The notes: a model not told the origin generated them from the letters alone. Shown: positions 1-9,017, counted from the stretch's first letter. The stretch is 64,000 nucleotides of DNA from CAVVFX01 sp963747535 (GCA_963747535.1 CAVVFX010000018.1:141435-205434), one strand, 5' to 3'. Numbers and translations: made by a program.

Positions 1-1310
1 TGCGCGCGCAGCACTTCGGCGGGGTCTGTGCGCGTCACGAACCAAGCGGGTGCTGCTCCGAAGATCAGGGCGGTCAGCAGCGAGATGGCGCAGGCGAAGC
101 CGAGTACGGGAAGCGATGGCAGGACGGAGACGGGCAGGAACTTCGCGGCGCTGAACGCGAGTGAAAGCAGAAGGCGTGCGGCGCCCATCGCGACAATGAG
201 CCCGGCAACACCACCGCCGAGCGCGAGCAGGGCGCTTTCGGTCAGCGCCTGGAGCACTATCTGGCGGCGGGTTGCGCCGACGGCAAGACGCAACGCGGTC
301 TGTCCACGCCGGCCGACGGCCCGCACGAGGAGCAGGTTGGCCACGTTGGCGCAGGCGGTCAGCAGGACGAGAGCGCAAACGAGGAAGAGGATTTTGAGGC
401 TGCGTCCGTAAGCCTCTTTCATCTCAGCGACGCCGCCGCCCGCGGGGATGACTTCGATGACCTGCTTCGGCAGACCGTTGATGATGTCTGGCATCCAGTT
501 CGCCGGGTATTGTGATTCGTACTGCATCCATTGGCGGAGGACTACCGTGAGTCTCGGGGCCATTCCGCCAATGGTTGCGCTGGGACGAAGGCGGCCAATC
601 ATGCGCAGCCATGCGGAGACTGGTTGGTTGAGCAGAGAGCCATCTCCTGCAAGGACCGGCTCCTGGTGGAGGGGAATCCAGATATCGGGCGGATCGCCTC
701 GGAGGGTTTCGCCAAAGAATCTAGGGGGCGCGATGCCTACGATTTTGAACGGATGACCATCGATCACGAAGGTCGAGCCGACTATCGAAGGGTCGGCGCC
801 GTAAGCGGTATCCCAGACGTGATGGCTCAGAACGGCGACGGGAGGGGCGCCGGCGGTGTCGTCGCCTGGCGTGAAGACACGCCCGCCGAGCGCGCCGACT
901 CCGAACACGGAGAAGTAGTGGCCGTCGATATATTCGGAGCGGAGGGGTTTGGGGGGTACGTTCGATCCGGAGCGGCGGACGCTGACGCGGCCCAGGCCGG
1001 CCTGGAATGCCGTGACTTCGGCGAACTCGGGAGTGGCAGCCTTGAGGCGCCGGAAGAGCGACCAGGAATAGAAGCCCCATTTGTCCTGAGGGCCGCCTTG
1101 CACGCAGCAGTCGTCACCTTCGCCGACTCTGTAGAGCGTGGAGGGTTCGGTGACCGGGAGCGAGCGGAGCATCACGGCGTCGATGAGAGTGTCAATTGCG
1201 GTAGTGCCCCCTATCCCGAGAGCAAGGGTCAGGACTGCGGTGGCAGTGAAGCCGGGGGCGAGACGGAACTGGCGGAGGGCATAACGGACGTGCGCAATTG
1301 TGGCGGTCAT
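1..1310 (-). CDS. ADOP-family ABC transporter permease (MacB/FtsX type), 3' end outside window
   Basis: Reverse-strand reading from the ATG at 1310 stays open to the window edge (about 436 residues), so the C-terminus is missing. It starts MTATIAHVRYALRQFRLAPG, followed by a first membrane segment (about residues 20-45) and a MacB-type periplasmic core domain (about 45-270). Near residues 300-340 lies the ADOP-like block LLTACANVANLLLVRA with the following RLAVGATRRQI stretch, typical of FtsX permeases. The family couples ATP-driven mechanical work to periplasmic or efflux functions; many acidobacterial ADOP members have no known substrate. No ATPase gene is visible beside it, but the downstream side is off the window. 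The start overlaps (ATGA) the stop of a 90-codon upstream reading frame that I do not believe is a gene. Family assignment is firm, substrate unknown. Confidence 0.88.
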   Translation of the reverse strand, partial: MTATIAHVRYALRQFRLAPGFTATAVLTLALGIGGTTAIDTLIDAVMLRSLPVTEPSTLYRVGEGDDCCVQGGPQDKWGFYSWSLFRRLKAATPEFAEVTAFQAGLGRVSVRRSGSNVPPKPLRSEYIDGHYFSVFGVGALGGRVFTPGDDTAGAPPVAVLSHHVWDTAYGADPSIVGSTFVIDGHPFKIVGIAPPRFFGETLRGDPPDIWIPLHQEPVLAGDGSLLNQPVSAWLRMIGRLRPSATIGGMAPRLTVVLRQWMQYESQYPANWMPDIINGLPKQVIEVIPAGGGVAEMKEAYGRSLKILFLVCALVLLTACANVANLLLVRAVGRRGQTALRLAVGATRRQIVLQALTESALLALGGGVAGLIVAMGAARLLLSLAFSAAKFLPVSVLPSLPVLGFACAISLLTALIFGAAPAWFVTRTDPAEVLRA

Positions 1311-1597
1311 CCTGGACGGTAGTACTGCGGAAAGCGGAAATGGTTACCTGGAGAAATAGCATGGCTTGCGCCGAGCGTCAAGTTTGTTGCCCATGCGCGA
1401 GGTCTCCCTTGATATTCGGCACGGTGTCCAAGTTCCGCCAGCCGCTCGCGCATCACCGCTGTATCGACGCGATGTTGGAACATGCTGTCGTGCACCTCAT
1501 CCGCCCTCCATTCCAGCTGGATGAGTTCCGGAAGGCCCAATTGGCGCATCCCCTGCTCCTCGCGACCCATGAGTTTCACTCGATCTTACGCGTAGCG

Positions 1598-2476
1598 CTA
1601 ATAGAGCATCTCGTAGCCGATCGTCGTAATCCGTCGTTTCGTATCAGCGTCCAGCCCGTTCAAGAAATCTCCGAATCGAGGCACTTTTTGCTTTACATCC
1701 AAATAGCCATAAGCCCGGCTTCGCGGCGGCTTTATACGCGACGGGTTCAACTCCAGGTTGACCGACATGACTTCAGCAATCCTGCAAAACTCCCGGCACG
1801 GATCGAGCATGAAGTCCTCAAGTCGTAAGGTGAGCGTGGCGGATCGGTGATGAAGTTCGGTTTCCTCGACAAATTCCGAAAAAGACAGAACTCGCGGGCC
1901 TGGTACGCGCGACAAAAAATCGGGGTCACCTTCGGCAAAAGCTTTAAACTCAGGAAAATTCGCTTCCAGATCGGCACAGAGGTCGTCTCTGTTCCTATAA
2001 ACCTGCGAGATCCCGGAGATCCACCTGTTCTCGCGAATATAAGTTCGCCACCAGACCCAGTTTGTCAGCAGCGAATCGAGCGGATGACGATAAATGAAAA
2101 TTGAGTCGGCAATTCCCGACCTCACTGCTTCCACTATCCCCCTCGTCACTTCCGGCGAAGCCTGATCGCGCGAGGGATATTTCATCGTGGCATGGCCGCT
2201 GTAGATCATGGATGTCGGACCCGGTTGCAAACGGATCGTATCCCTGAAATACTTTGCCCGCTTACCGATGTGCTGCAGCATCAGCTCGTTGATATACCAG
2301 CGTCCAGAGCCGAAGAGTCCGATGACATACGTTGTTCTGTCGTCTCCCAGACGCGGGACTTTCCACCCCCTGTCTTCGAGATCGGAGCGGAGTCTCCTCC
2401 GGGTCGTCCCGAATTCCAGCCATCCATTGTTAAAGGCGTTTAGCGCCCATCCGACGAGCTTGCGAGATGTCTGCAT
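1598..2476 (-). CDS. sulfotransferase-fold protein
   Basis: 292 residues. A P-loop-like segment YVIGLFGSGRWYINELM (about residues 50-66) sits where sulfotransferases bind the 5'-phosphosulfate, and FIYRHPLDSLLTNW (about 127-140) resembles the 3'-phosphate binding motif (R...P.D...S/T.W). Known members transfer a sulfuryl group from PAPS to hydroxyls or amines of glycans, lipids or peptides. The gene is divergent from the operon at 2690, separated by 213 bp, so the two may share a regulatory region. That operon contains a CysC-like kinase that may make a 3'-phosphorylated nucleotide other than PAPS, so the group transferred here could be sulfate or phosphoramidate (inference). The 5' motif is GSGRW rather than the canonical KSGTT/W, so catalysis is likely but not certain. 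ATG at 2476 is the first good start. Confidence 0.68.
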   Translation of the reverse strand: MQTSRKLVGWALNAFNNGWLEFGTTRRRLRSDLEDRGWKVPRLGDDRTTYVIGLFGSGRWYINELMLQHIGKRAKYFRDTIRLQPGPTSMIYSGHATMKYPSRDQASPEVTRGIVEAVRSGIADSIFIYRHPLDSLLTNWVWWRTYIRENRWISGISQVYRNRDDLCADLEANFPEFKAFAEGDPDFLSRVPGPRVLSFSEFVEETELHHRSATLTLRLEDFMLDPCREFCRIAEVMSVNLELNPSRIKPPRSRAYGYLDVKQKVPRFGDFLNGLDADTKRRITTIGYEMLY

Positions 2477-2689
2477 CGGCTCCTCTGATGCAATCCAGAA
2501 AGAGTTAGTTTAGCTCCGCCGCAGGAGTTCTGCCCCGCAGGAGCATCTAACCGGGCGTACGATTATCAACGATTAGCATCAAGCGCTCGTAACCAGTGGA
2601 ACGGAAAGAGAGTTAATAAGTGCATAGCCCTTAACTTAGCGAAAGTTGGAGAGCGATAAAGTGCGAGGCTGCACACTTCTCGAATTCTT

Positions 2690-5632
2690 ATGCCGGCAGG
2701 AACACCACTTACGGCCCGCCAGACCGAAGGCACACAGGGACTTCCCACGGGGAGGGTCTTCTGGATTACCGGGCTCTCTGGATCCGGCAAGACAACCCTG
2801 GGACGGGAATTGTGGAGGAGGCTGCGTGCCGCGGGCCGGGTGGTCACCTTTCTCGATGGCGACGCTCTCCGTGCCGCAATCTCCGATGATCTAGATCACC
2901 GTGCGGATCATCGACGGCGATCTGCGATGCGCAACGCGCGCTTATGCCGGTTGCTGGCTGAACAGGGCGGCGACGTCGTCTGCGCGACCATCTCGCTTTT
3001 TCACGAAGTGCAGCGTTGGAACCGTGCGAACATTCCCGGTTATCGCGAAATCTATCTGAGAGTCCCCCTCCACGAGTTGCGGCGTCGGGACAGCAAGGGG
3101 ATCTATGGGGGGGCTGGGCACCGCGATGGGAGCAATGATGCATGCAATGTCGTCGGCATCGATGTGCCTGCTGAGACTCCAGAAGCGCCGGACCTGATTC
3201 TCGACAATTACGGGGACCTAGACGCCGTTACCGCGGTCGACCGAATTTTCGCGGTATGTGTTGGACGGAATAGCGCGGCTGCGGGTGCGCCGCAGCCGGC
3301 CCGATCCGTCGCCTTCAAAACCAAGGCAGAATCTCTCGAAGCGCTCACTCCGCTGCTGCGCAACGGCTGTGTCCTTCCACAGGTCCGGTTCTCCATAGAC
3401 GATTGGCGCTCGGACTCCGATGGTGTGCTCTCCGCCGTTACCGCGGCGCCATGGGGGTCCGGACGCGTTATCGTGCGCAGCAGTGCGCGGGCCGAGGATA
3501 GTGTCGCCAGGAACTCCCAGGCCGGTAAGTATGATTCGATACTCGGTGTTGTTGGCAGCGCAGAAATAGCACGGGCAATCGACCAGGTGATTCAGTCGTT
3601 CGGTGATGATGCGAGCCACGACGACCAGATTTTCGTGCAACCGATGCTTGACCGTGTGAAAATGGCCGGCGTCGTTTTTTCACGCTGTCCCACCGGCGGA
3701 CCCTATTTCGTGATCAATTACGACGATTACTCGGGTCTGACTGATCGCGTGACGGCCGGCGCCGGCGACAATCTCAAGACGTTCCTTTGCCTGAGATCCC
3801 AGCGGGATAAGTGCCCCCCATCGCTGTCGCCGGTTTTGGCGCTCACGAGTGAACTCGAAACACTTCTGGAGTCTGACGCACTCGACGTGGAATTCGCCGT
3901 TGGCCACGATGGGCAGCTTTACCTTCTCCAGGTTCGCCCCCTCGCCGTCGAACTTGAGGGACGGGTTGCGGACGCGAAGGTCGACACCGCGCTCGGTGAT
4001 GTCGCACGCAAGGTCGAACTTCTCAGCCGTCCGCATCCCTACCTGCACGGCAGCCGGGCGGTTTTCGGCATCATGCCCGATTGGAACCCGGCCGAAATCA
4101 TCGGGCTGCGTCCCTGGCCGCTCTCGCTTTCGCTCTACTCTGAGCTCATCACGGATGCGATCTGGGCCTATCAGCGGGACAATTATGGCTACCAGAATCT
4201 TCGCAGTTTTCCCCTTCTGGTTAGCTTTCACGGACTGCCGTATATCGACGTGCGCGTCAGCTTCAATTCGTTCATCCCTCGCGATGTGCCGGACGATCTA
4301 GCCGGGCGTCTCGTGAACTACTACATCGATCGCCTTCTCTCCGAGCCGCATCTCCATGACAAGATCGAATTCGAAATCATTTTTTCCTGCTACACGCTCG
4401 ATTTGCCGGGGCGGATGGGCAGACTCTCCGAGTGCGGATTCTCTGCTGAAGACCTTACCGAATTCTCGAGTGCCTTACGGCGACTCACCAACCGCATCAT
4501 GCATGGAGACACCGCGCTGTGGCGCTCTGACCGCGCCAAGATTGACCTGCTGGCAGAGCGGTTCGGGACGATCAGCAACGCCAGGCTCGACAAGATCAGC
4601 CGCATTTACTGGCTGATAGAGGACTGCAAGCGGTACGGCACTCTGCCGTTCGCCGGTCTGGCGCGGGCAGGCTTCATAGCGGTCCAGATGCTGCAATCCC
4701 TGGTCGCGGTGGGTGTTCTCAGTACCGAGGAGTGCGCCCTTTTTATGGCCGGCGTCGATACCATCGGGTCGCGGATCGGGCGGGATTTCGTGCAGCTTTC
4801 GAAGGCGGACTTCCTTCTCCGCTACGGCCACCTCAGGCCCGGGACTTATGACATCCTATCGCCGCGCTATGACGAGGCGCCTGATCTCTATTTCGACTGG
4901 TCGAGTGCCACGACGCCAGTGTCCGCGACGCCGCGCTTCGCCCTTTCTGGCAGCCAGTCCCGTCACATCGGGCAACTGCTCAGGGAACATGGGATTGAGG
5001 GCGACGTCCTGGATTTGATCGATTTCATCAACGCGGGCATCGAGGGCCGCGAATACGCGAAGTTTGTATTCACGCGAAGCTTGAGCCACGTACTCTCCCT
5101 GATCGGTCGATTAGGTGAGGAGCATGGTCTTTCACTGCAAGACTGCGCATTTCTGAACTATAACGTTATCCGCACGCTTTATAGCGGGAGCGCTTCGGTG
5201 CGCGAGGCGTTGCTCCAGGGTGTTGCGCACGGCAGAGAACATTACGCGCTGACGAATGGTCTTGTGCTCCCGGCAATGATCGCGTCGCCCGAAGATGTAT
5301 TCGCATTTCATCTTCCCCCGAGCCAGCCTAATTTCATCACGCGACGAACCATCACCGCGCCGGTCGCATCGGTCGGCGAACCGCCGGAGAGCTTCGCCGG
5401 GCGCATTCTTTTTGTGCCCAGCGCGGATCCAGGCTTCGACTGGATTTTTACTCGCGGCATCTGCGGATTCGTGACCCAGTTCGGCGGCGCCAATTCGCAC
5501 ATGGCGATCCGCGCCAGCGAACTCGATATTCCCGCTGTCGTCGGCGCTGGGGAAGCGCTGTTCCGAAAATGGCGCGCGGCGCGCACGCTGTGCCTCGATT
5601 GCGCCAACCAGAAGGTTCTGGTTGTCACATGA
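2690..5632 (+). CDS. fused CysC-like nucleotide kinase and L-glutamine kinase-like (PEP-synthase-type) protein
   Basis: 980 residues in two parts. Residues about 20-195 are an adenylylsulfate-kinase-like domain: Walker A GLSGSGKT (28-35), FLDGDALR (55-61), ISLFHEVQRWNRANIPG (101-117), RRRDSKGIY and NVVGIDVP (153-160; true APS kinases usually have FTGID here). Residues about 205-980 match the PPDK/PEP-synthase architecture: ATP-grasp with RSSARAEDS (263-271), GVVFSRCPTGGPYFVINYDD (327-346) and YLLQVRPLA (411-419); a middle domain with MPDWNPAEIIGLRPWPL; and a C-terminal swivelling domain with GGANSHMAIRASELDIPAVV, where His ~937 would be the phospho-carrier. This second part has the length and motif style of Cj1418 (L-glutamine kinase) and the first part that of Cj1415 (CDP-amidate kinase) from the Campylobacter O-methyl phosphoramidate pathway. 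A PAPS role remains possible. No strong ribosome site precedes the ATG. Confidence 0.8.
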   Translation: MPAGTPLTARQTEGTQGLPTGRVFWITGLSGSGKTTLGRELWRRLRAAGRVVTFLDGDALRAAISDDLDHRADHRRRSAMRNARLCRLLAEQGGDVVCATISLFHEVQRWNRANIPGYREIYLRVPLHELRRRDSKGIYGGAGHRDGSNDACNVVGIDVPAETPEAPDLILDNYGDLDAVTAVDRIFAVCVGRNSAAAGAPQPARSVAFKTKAESLEALTPLLRNGCVLPQVRFSIDDWRSDSDGVLSAVTAAPWGSGRVIVRSSARAEDSVARNSQAGKYDSILGVVGSAEIARAIDQVIQSFGDDASHDDQIFVQPMLDRVKMAGVVFSRCPTGGPYFVINYDDYSGLTDRVTAGAGDNLKTFLCLRSQRDKCPPSLSPVLALTSELETLLESDALDVEFAVGHDGQLYLLQVRPLAVELEGRVADAKVDTALGDVARKVELLSRPHPYLHGSRAVFGIMPDWNPAEIIGLRPWPLSLSLYSELITDAIWAYQRDNYGYQNLRSFPLLVSFHGLPYIDVRVSFNSFIPRDVPDDLAGRLVNYYIDRLLSEPHLHDKIEFEIIFSCYTLDLPGRMGRLSECGFSAEDLTEFSSALRRLTNRIMHGDTALWRSDRAKIDLLAERFGTISNARLDKISRIYWLIEDCKRYGTLPFAGLARAGFIAVQMLQSLVAVGVLSTEECALFMAGVDTIGSRIGRDFVQLSKADFLLRYGHLRPGTYDILSPRYDEAPDLYFDWSSATTPVSATPRFALSGSQSRHIGQLLREHGIEGDVLDLIDFINAGIEGREYAKFVFTRSLSHVLSLIGRLGEEHGLSLQDCAFLNYNVIRTLYSGSASVREALLQGVAHGREHYALTNGLVLPAMIASPEDVFAFHLPPSQPNFITRRTITAPVASVGEPPESFAGRILFVPSADPGFDWIFTRGICGFVTQFGGANSHMAIRASELDIPAVVGAGEALFRKWRAARTLCLDCANQKVLVVT

Positions 5633-5786
5633 ACTCGGTCGCCACTACCCAGCACAGTCGAATCCGTCTGGCGTGCGGGCTGCCGGTTCTCCCCTCGTGC
5701 CATGTTGTCAACGCGATTCGCCACCCGGCCCAACTTGTTATCCAGCCGGCCGGCGCACTTCTGCTCCGGCAGATCACCGGAGTCAG

Positions 5787-6578
5787 ATGATCCGTGCAGT
5801 CATTCTCGCTGCCGGCCGAGGCAGTCGCATGCGGCATTTGAGCGACGACCGTCCCAAATGTCTCGTGGAACTCGGAGGTAAGCCCCTCATCGAGCGCCAG
5901 GTCGCGGCGCTACGGCGTGGGGGTGTGGACGAGATCGGGATCGTACGCGGCTATCGCGCCGAGTTGATCGATTTCCCCGGGCTTTTTTATTTCGCCAACA
6001 ACCGGTGGGCCGACACCAATATGGTGATGTCGCTCGCCGAGGCCGCTTCTTGGCTGCGTTCAGGAACGGTCATCGTCAGCTATGCCGACATCTTCTATCG
6101 CAGCGAAATGGTGCGCAGCTTGGCTGGTGCTCCGGGCCCATTGGCTATTAGTTACGACCGCGCCTGGCGTCGCCTCTGGACGCGGCGCTTCACTGATCCA
6201 TTGGCCGACGCCGAGTCCTTTCGGATCAGCGCCGACGGACAGTTGCTCGAGATTGGCGGCAAGACCACGCGGATCGAAGAAATCGAGGGGCAATACATGG
6301 GCCTCCTGAAGTTCACACCGATTGCATGGAGCGTCGTCGAGGCGCTATTGTGCACACTCGACCCGGCAGTCCGCGATCGCCTCGACATGACCGGTTTGCT
6401 GCGCCGGTTGCTGGACGCGGAGGCTATGCCCATAGGTACGTGCGCCACGGAGGGACAGTGGGGCGAAATCGACAATCCGACAGATGCGGCGCTGTACCAG
6501 ACGATGATAAGCGAGGGAGAACTGCTACTCGAGGAGCCGCTGTCCGGCAACTCCCGCGGCCTGATGAAAGATAGATGA
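5787..6578 (+). CDS. nucleotidyltransferase, phosphocholine/phosphoglutamine cytidylyltransferase-like
   Basis: 263 residues from ATG 5787, chosen because it begins directly at the nucleotide-binding motif (MIRAVILAAGRGSRMR) and has GGAG four bases upstream; an in-frame ATG at 5622 would add 55 low-complexity residues. The pyrophosphorylase signature is followed by RPKCLVELGGKPLIERQ and a metal-binding Asp in SYADIFY. Proteins of this type (LicC-like, Cj1416) use CTP to activate a phosphorylated small molecule, releasing pyrophosphate. In Campylobacter, Cj1416 converts L-glutamine phosphate to CDP-L-glutamine right after Cj1418, which fits the order here. The stop overlaps the next ATG (ATGA), so it is translationally coupled to the methyltransferase. 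CTP and phosphoglutamine specificity are inferred from context; a sugar-phosphate substrate cannot be excluded. Confidence 0.8.
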   Translation: MIRAVILAAGRGSRMRHLSDDRPKCLVELGGKPLIERQVAALRRGGVDEIGIVRGYRAELIDFPGLFYFANNRWADTNMVMSLAEAASWLRSGTVIVSYADIFYRSEMVRSLAGAPGPLAISYDRAWRRLWTRRFTDPLADAESFRISADGQLLEIGGKTTRIEEIEGQYMGLLKFTPIAWSVVEALLCTLDPAVRDRLDMTGLLRRLLDAEAMPIGTCATEGQWGEIDNPTDAALYQTMISEGELLLEEPLSGNSRGLMKDR

Positions 6579-7342
6579 AACATGGAGACTTTACGGGCCT
6601 GGCCGGCGATTACGACCGTTTCCGGCCGGGCTACGCGCCCCAGGTTGCAAACGCGATCTTGAGTTATGTGGGGCGGGATGCCGCCACCATCCAAGCCGCC
6701 GATATAGGAGCCGGCACCGGCATCTGGACACGCGTACTCGCGGCTCGCGGGTTGTATTCTGTTGTCGCAGTGGAACCTAACGACGAAATGCGCAGCCAGG
6801 GAATCGAGAGCTCGCGCGGTTCGAAAATTGTCTGGCGCAAGGGTTCGGCCGAAGCCACTGGGTTGCCGGACAGTTCAGTCGACCTTGTCAGCATGGCTTC
6901 GTCGCTCCATTGGGCGGATTTCGACAAGGCCTGCGACGAGTTCCATCGCATTCTACGACCCGGTGGCGCCTACGCGGCCTTATGGAACCCACGCCTCATC
7001 GAGGGAAACCCGGTTCTGGTCGAAATCGAGGAGCATCTCACGCGGCTCAAGCCCGATATCCGCCGCGTATCGTCCGGCCGGTCCGGCATCACGGAGCGGC
7101 TGACCGACAGGTTGAGCGCGAAACCGCAATTCGCTGACGTGCTGTACATTGAGGGCAAGCATTGCCTGCGCCAAACGCCGGAGCAATATATCGGCGTGTG
7201 GCGCTCGGTGAACGATCTGCAGGTGCAATTAGGTCCGCAGCTATTCGCGAAGTTCCTGGAATTCACAGCGCAGCGAATTGCGGATCTGCCCGCGATAGAA
7301 ACAACTTACCTGACTCGCGCGTGGGTCGCCCGGCGCGTATAG
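6575..7342 (+). CDS. class I SAM-dependent methyltransferase
   Basis: 255 residues. Motif I is ADIGAGTGIWTRVLAARG (about 42-59), followed by an acidic residue ending strand beta-2 in VAVEPNDEM, and DLVSMASSLHWADFD, as in UbiE/type 11 methyltransferases. It overlaps the cytidylyltransferase gene by four bases and is the last gene of the operon. In the Campylobacter phosphoramidate pathway a methyltransferase O-methylates the phosphoramidate to give MeOPN, so this protein is a candidate for that step (inference from context only). It could instead methylate a sugar or another small molecule. No terminator was recognised in the 40 bp before the convergent gene. Confidence 0.8.
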   Translation: MKHGDFTGLAGDYDRFRPGYAPQVANAILSYVGRDAATIQAADIGAGTGIWTRVLAARGLYSVVAVEPNDEMRSQGIESSRGSKIVWRKGSAEATGLPDSSVDLVSMASSLHWADFDKACDEFHRILRPGGAYAALWNPRLIEGNPVLVEIEEHLTRLKPDIRRVSSGRSGITERLTDRLSAKPQFADVLYIEGKHCLRQTPEQYIGVWRSVNDLQVQLGPQLFAKFLEFTAQRIADLPAIETTYLTRAWVARRV

Positions 7343-7382
7343 GCGAGCGGCCCGGCCCTATCTTAATACTCTGGCGCGCCAC

Positions 7383-8678
7383 CTAACCTCTTTGTACGGG
7401 AAACGCTATTCGCTTATTATGAAGTCCGGTAAGCGGAACCGAAAACAAAAGTGTTTCTGAGGAACTCCAGCTTGTTTCACCCTGGCGTGGGGAGCCGGAT
7501 CCGAACCAGTCTCCGGTTTGCGTGGAAATCATGCGACCTTCGAGTAATCCTAGTGCGGGCCGGCGGGTGAGCAGGAAAACACTGGCGATCTGTCCCGCTC
7601 CAGTCACTCTACTCACAGACGTACTGCAACCGTCATCCATTTGCTGAGAATTGGCAAAGATCTGCTGCACCATTTGCCCGCGCGGACTTGCGCTTTTGAC
7701 TGGAACTTGCTGCCAAAACCATGCTGGAGTCGACGTGCCATCCGGATCCGAGTTCTGGCTGCCCACGAGATCGTGCCCGCTGAAAATCCCGAAGAGGTTC
7801 GACCACGTGCTGACTCCCACATTGTTCCACGCTTCCGCCGAGGAATTAGAATAAGGCGAACTGGCCATTGAGTACGCGTTCGGTCCGTACGTATCGGTTC
7901 TCTGGAAGTGTGTTCCATTCGTGGTCAGCCACGCGTGAGTTGTGATATAGCATTCGCAGTCGAAATTTGCTTGCATTACGTTGTAGGCCCAAGACCACGC
8001 GGCATTACCGGCGAAGAAATCCATCGCCAGGAAAAGCATTCCTATGCCGGATATGACGAACTTTACCGCCGTGTTGGCTCCGGTACTATCATAAGACCCA
8101 GCCCAGTAGGCCATGTCGCCATCACCAAGGTCGATGCCGGAGCCGTAAACCGAAGCACGGTTCTTCGCGGAGAAGTAACCGGAGGCGAATTGCGATCCGA
8201 GCTTACTCCGGGCATCGGGTCCCCCTGTATAGTCGTGGTTCCCTGGAGGGGTGGTAAAGGCGAATCGATTCGCGTCCAGAGTCTCCCAGGCTATCTGTGC
8301 ATTCAAGTATTCATTAGCGCCCGTGGTCGAATTCACGCAGTCGCCAACGCCTACGACAGCCTTGATGTTCGCCCCGAAAGACCTCTCGCGGTCCGTTAGA
8401 ACTTTGTTCCTGTTTTCGACGATCCATCTCATCATGGCCGAATAATATCCGCCAAAAGCGTCAGGGCACGACTCCGCCAGAAACTGAGGATCTGGAATCA
8501 TGGCAATCGTGAAATCGGGACCCTGTGCCGCAATAGGAGGTCCACCAGTGAGGCGTGATGCCGCCGTAACTGCGAGGCCACCCACAATGGACGCCCCAAA
8601 CCCTCGCCTCGTAATTTTCTTTAGGAGGCTTCTAGGAGTGAGCCCACCGTTCTTGAGCACGTACTCCAACTCGTTCAT
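7383..8678 (-). CDS. Tat-exported calcineurin-like metallophosphoesterase
   Basis: 431 residues. The N-terminus carries a twin-arginine-type signal (TRRGFGASIVGGLAVTA, about 23-39), so it is probably exported folded. Metal-binding motifs appear in order: IPDPQF (61-66), VGVGDCVN (109-116), PGNHDY (145-150), ITTHAW and FSGHD. These give the dimetal site of calcineurin-like phosphoesterases, which hydrolyse phosphomono- or diesters. The C-terminal ~100 residues show no motif I recognise. The gene is convergent with the methyltransferase (40 bp apart). The ATG at 8678 is the first start before the signal. Substrate unknown. Confidence 0.82.
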   Translation of the reverse strand: MNELEYVLKNGGLTPRSLLKKITRRGFGASIVGGLAVTAASRLTGGPPIAAQGPDFTIAMIPDPQFLAESCPDAFGGYYSAMMRWIVENRNKVLTDRERSFGANIKAVVGVGDCVNSTTGANEYLNAQIAWETLDANRFAFTTPPGNHDYTGGPDARSKLGSQFASGYFSAKNRASVYGSGIDLGDGDMAYWAGSYDSTGANTAVKFVISGIGMLFLAMDFFAGNAAWSWAYNVMQANFDCECYITTHAWLTTNGTHFQRTDTYGPNAYSMASSPYSNSSAEAWNNVGVSTWSNLFGIFSGHDLVGSQNSDPDGTSTPAWFWQQVPVKSASPRGQMVQQIFANSQQMDDGCSTSVSRVTGAGQIASVFLLTRRPALGLLEGRMISTQTGDWFGSGSPRQGETSWSSSETLLFSVPLTGLHNKRIAFPVQRG

Positions 8679-9017
8679 TCCTACAGCGCCTCTCGAGTAA
8701 ATGTAATTTCTATTACAGTTATCTAAAGTTTATCACACTGATTGAATGATTAGCCGAAAGTACGCCGGGCGACGAGAGTCCTCCGTTCCATATGACGGCC
8801 GAAAAAGTTGTCTTGGAATCCAACAATGCTCGACCCTCGTCTTCGGCATCGACCGCGAGAAGTCCCGCCGCAAGGCCGTGGCGCATCAGCAGGTTGGTTT
8901 ATACAACGCCGGCCCGCTCATTGAGTCTGGGTGACAACTTTGGCGTGAGCAAAGCAAACGGCCCCCAGAGAACCTCTGAGGGCCGCAAAAGCCTAACAGT
9001 CGTAAGTCAGATGCTAA
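8679..9017. other. intergenic region without a supported gene
   Basis: It lies between the metallophosphoesterase start and the RRM stop. It should hold the metallophosphoesterase promoter in its left part (AT-rich around 8698-8745) and the RRM terminator hairpin at 8959-8985. The middle has short open frames on both strands without recognisable motifs. Confidence 0.5.
8959..8985 (-). terminator. probable Rho-independent terminator of the RRM gene
   Basis: An inverted repeat pairs CGGCCC (8959-8964) with GGGCCG (8980-8985), and the stem continues inward through CAGAG/CTCTG. Read on the minus strand the hairpin is followed by TTTGCTTTGCT, a broken T-tract. It lies 33 bp beyond the RRM stop codon. 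Confidence 0.7.

Noticed and set aside
1307..1579. A 90-codon minus-strand frame whose stop overlaps the permease start (ATGA)
   Set aside because: No motif, low-complexity ending and no ribosome site; the overlap looks accidental. A short PadR-type regulator would be expected here in some relatives, but the sequence does not resemble one.
2690..3260. Calling the fusion N-terminus a true APS kinase (cysC)
   Set aside because: The P-loop and DGD motif fit, but the FTGID-type motif is NVVGID and there are no sulfate-assimilation genes nearby; the fused partner points to a glutamine kinase pathway instead.
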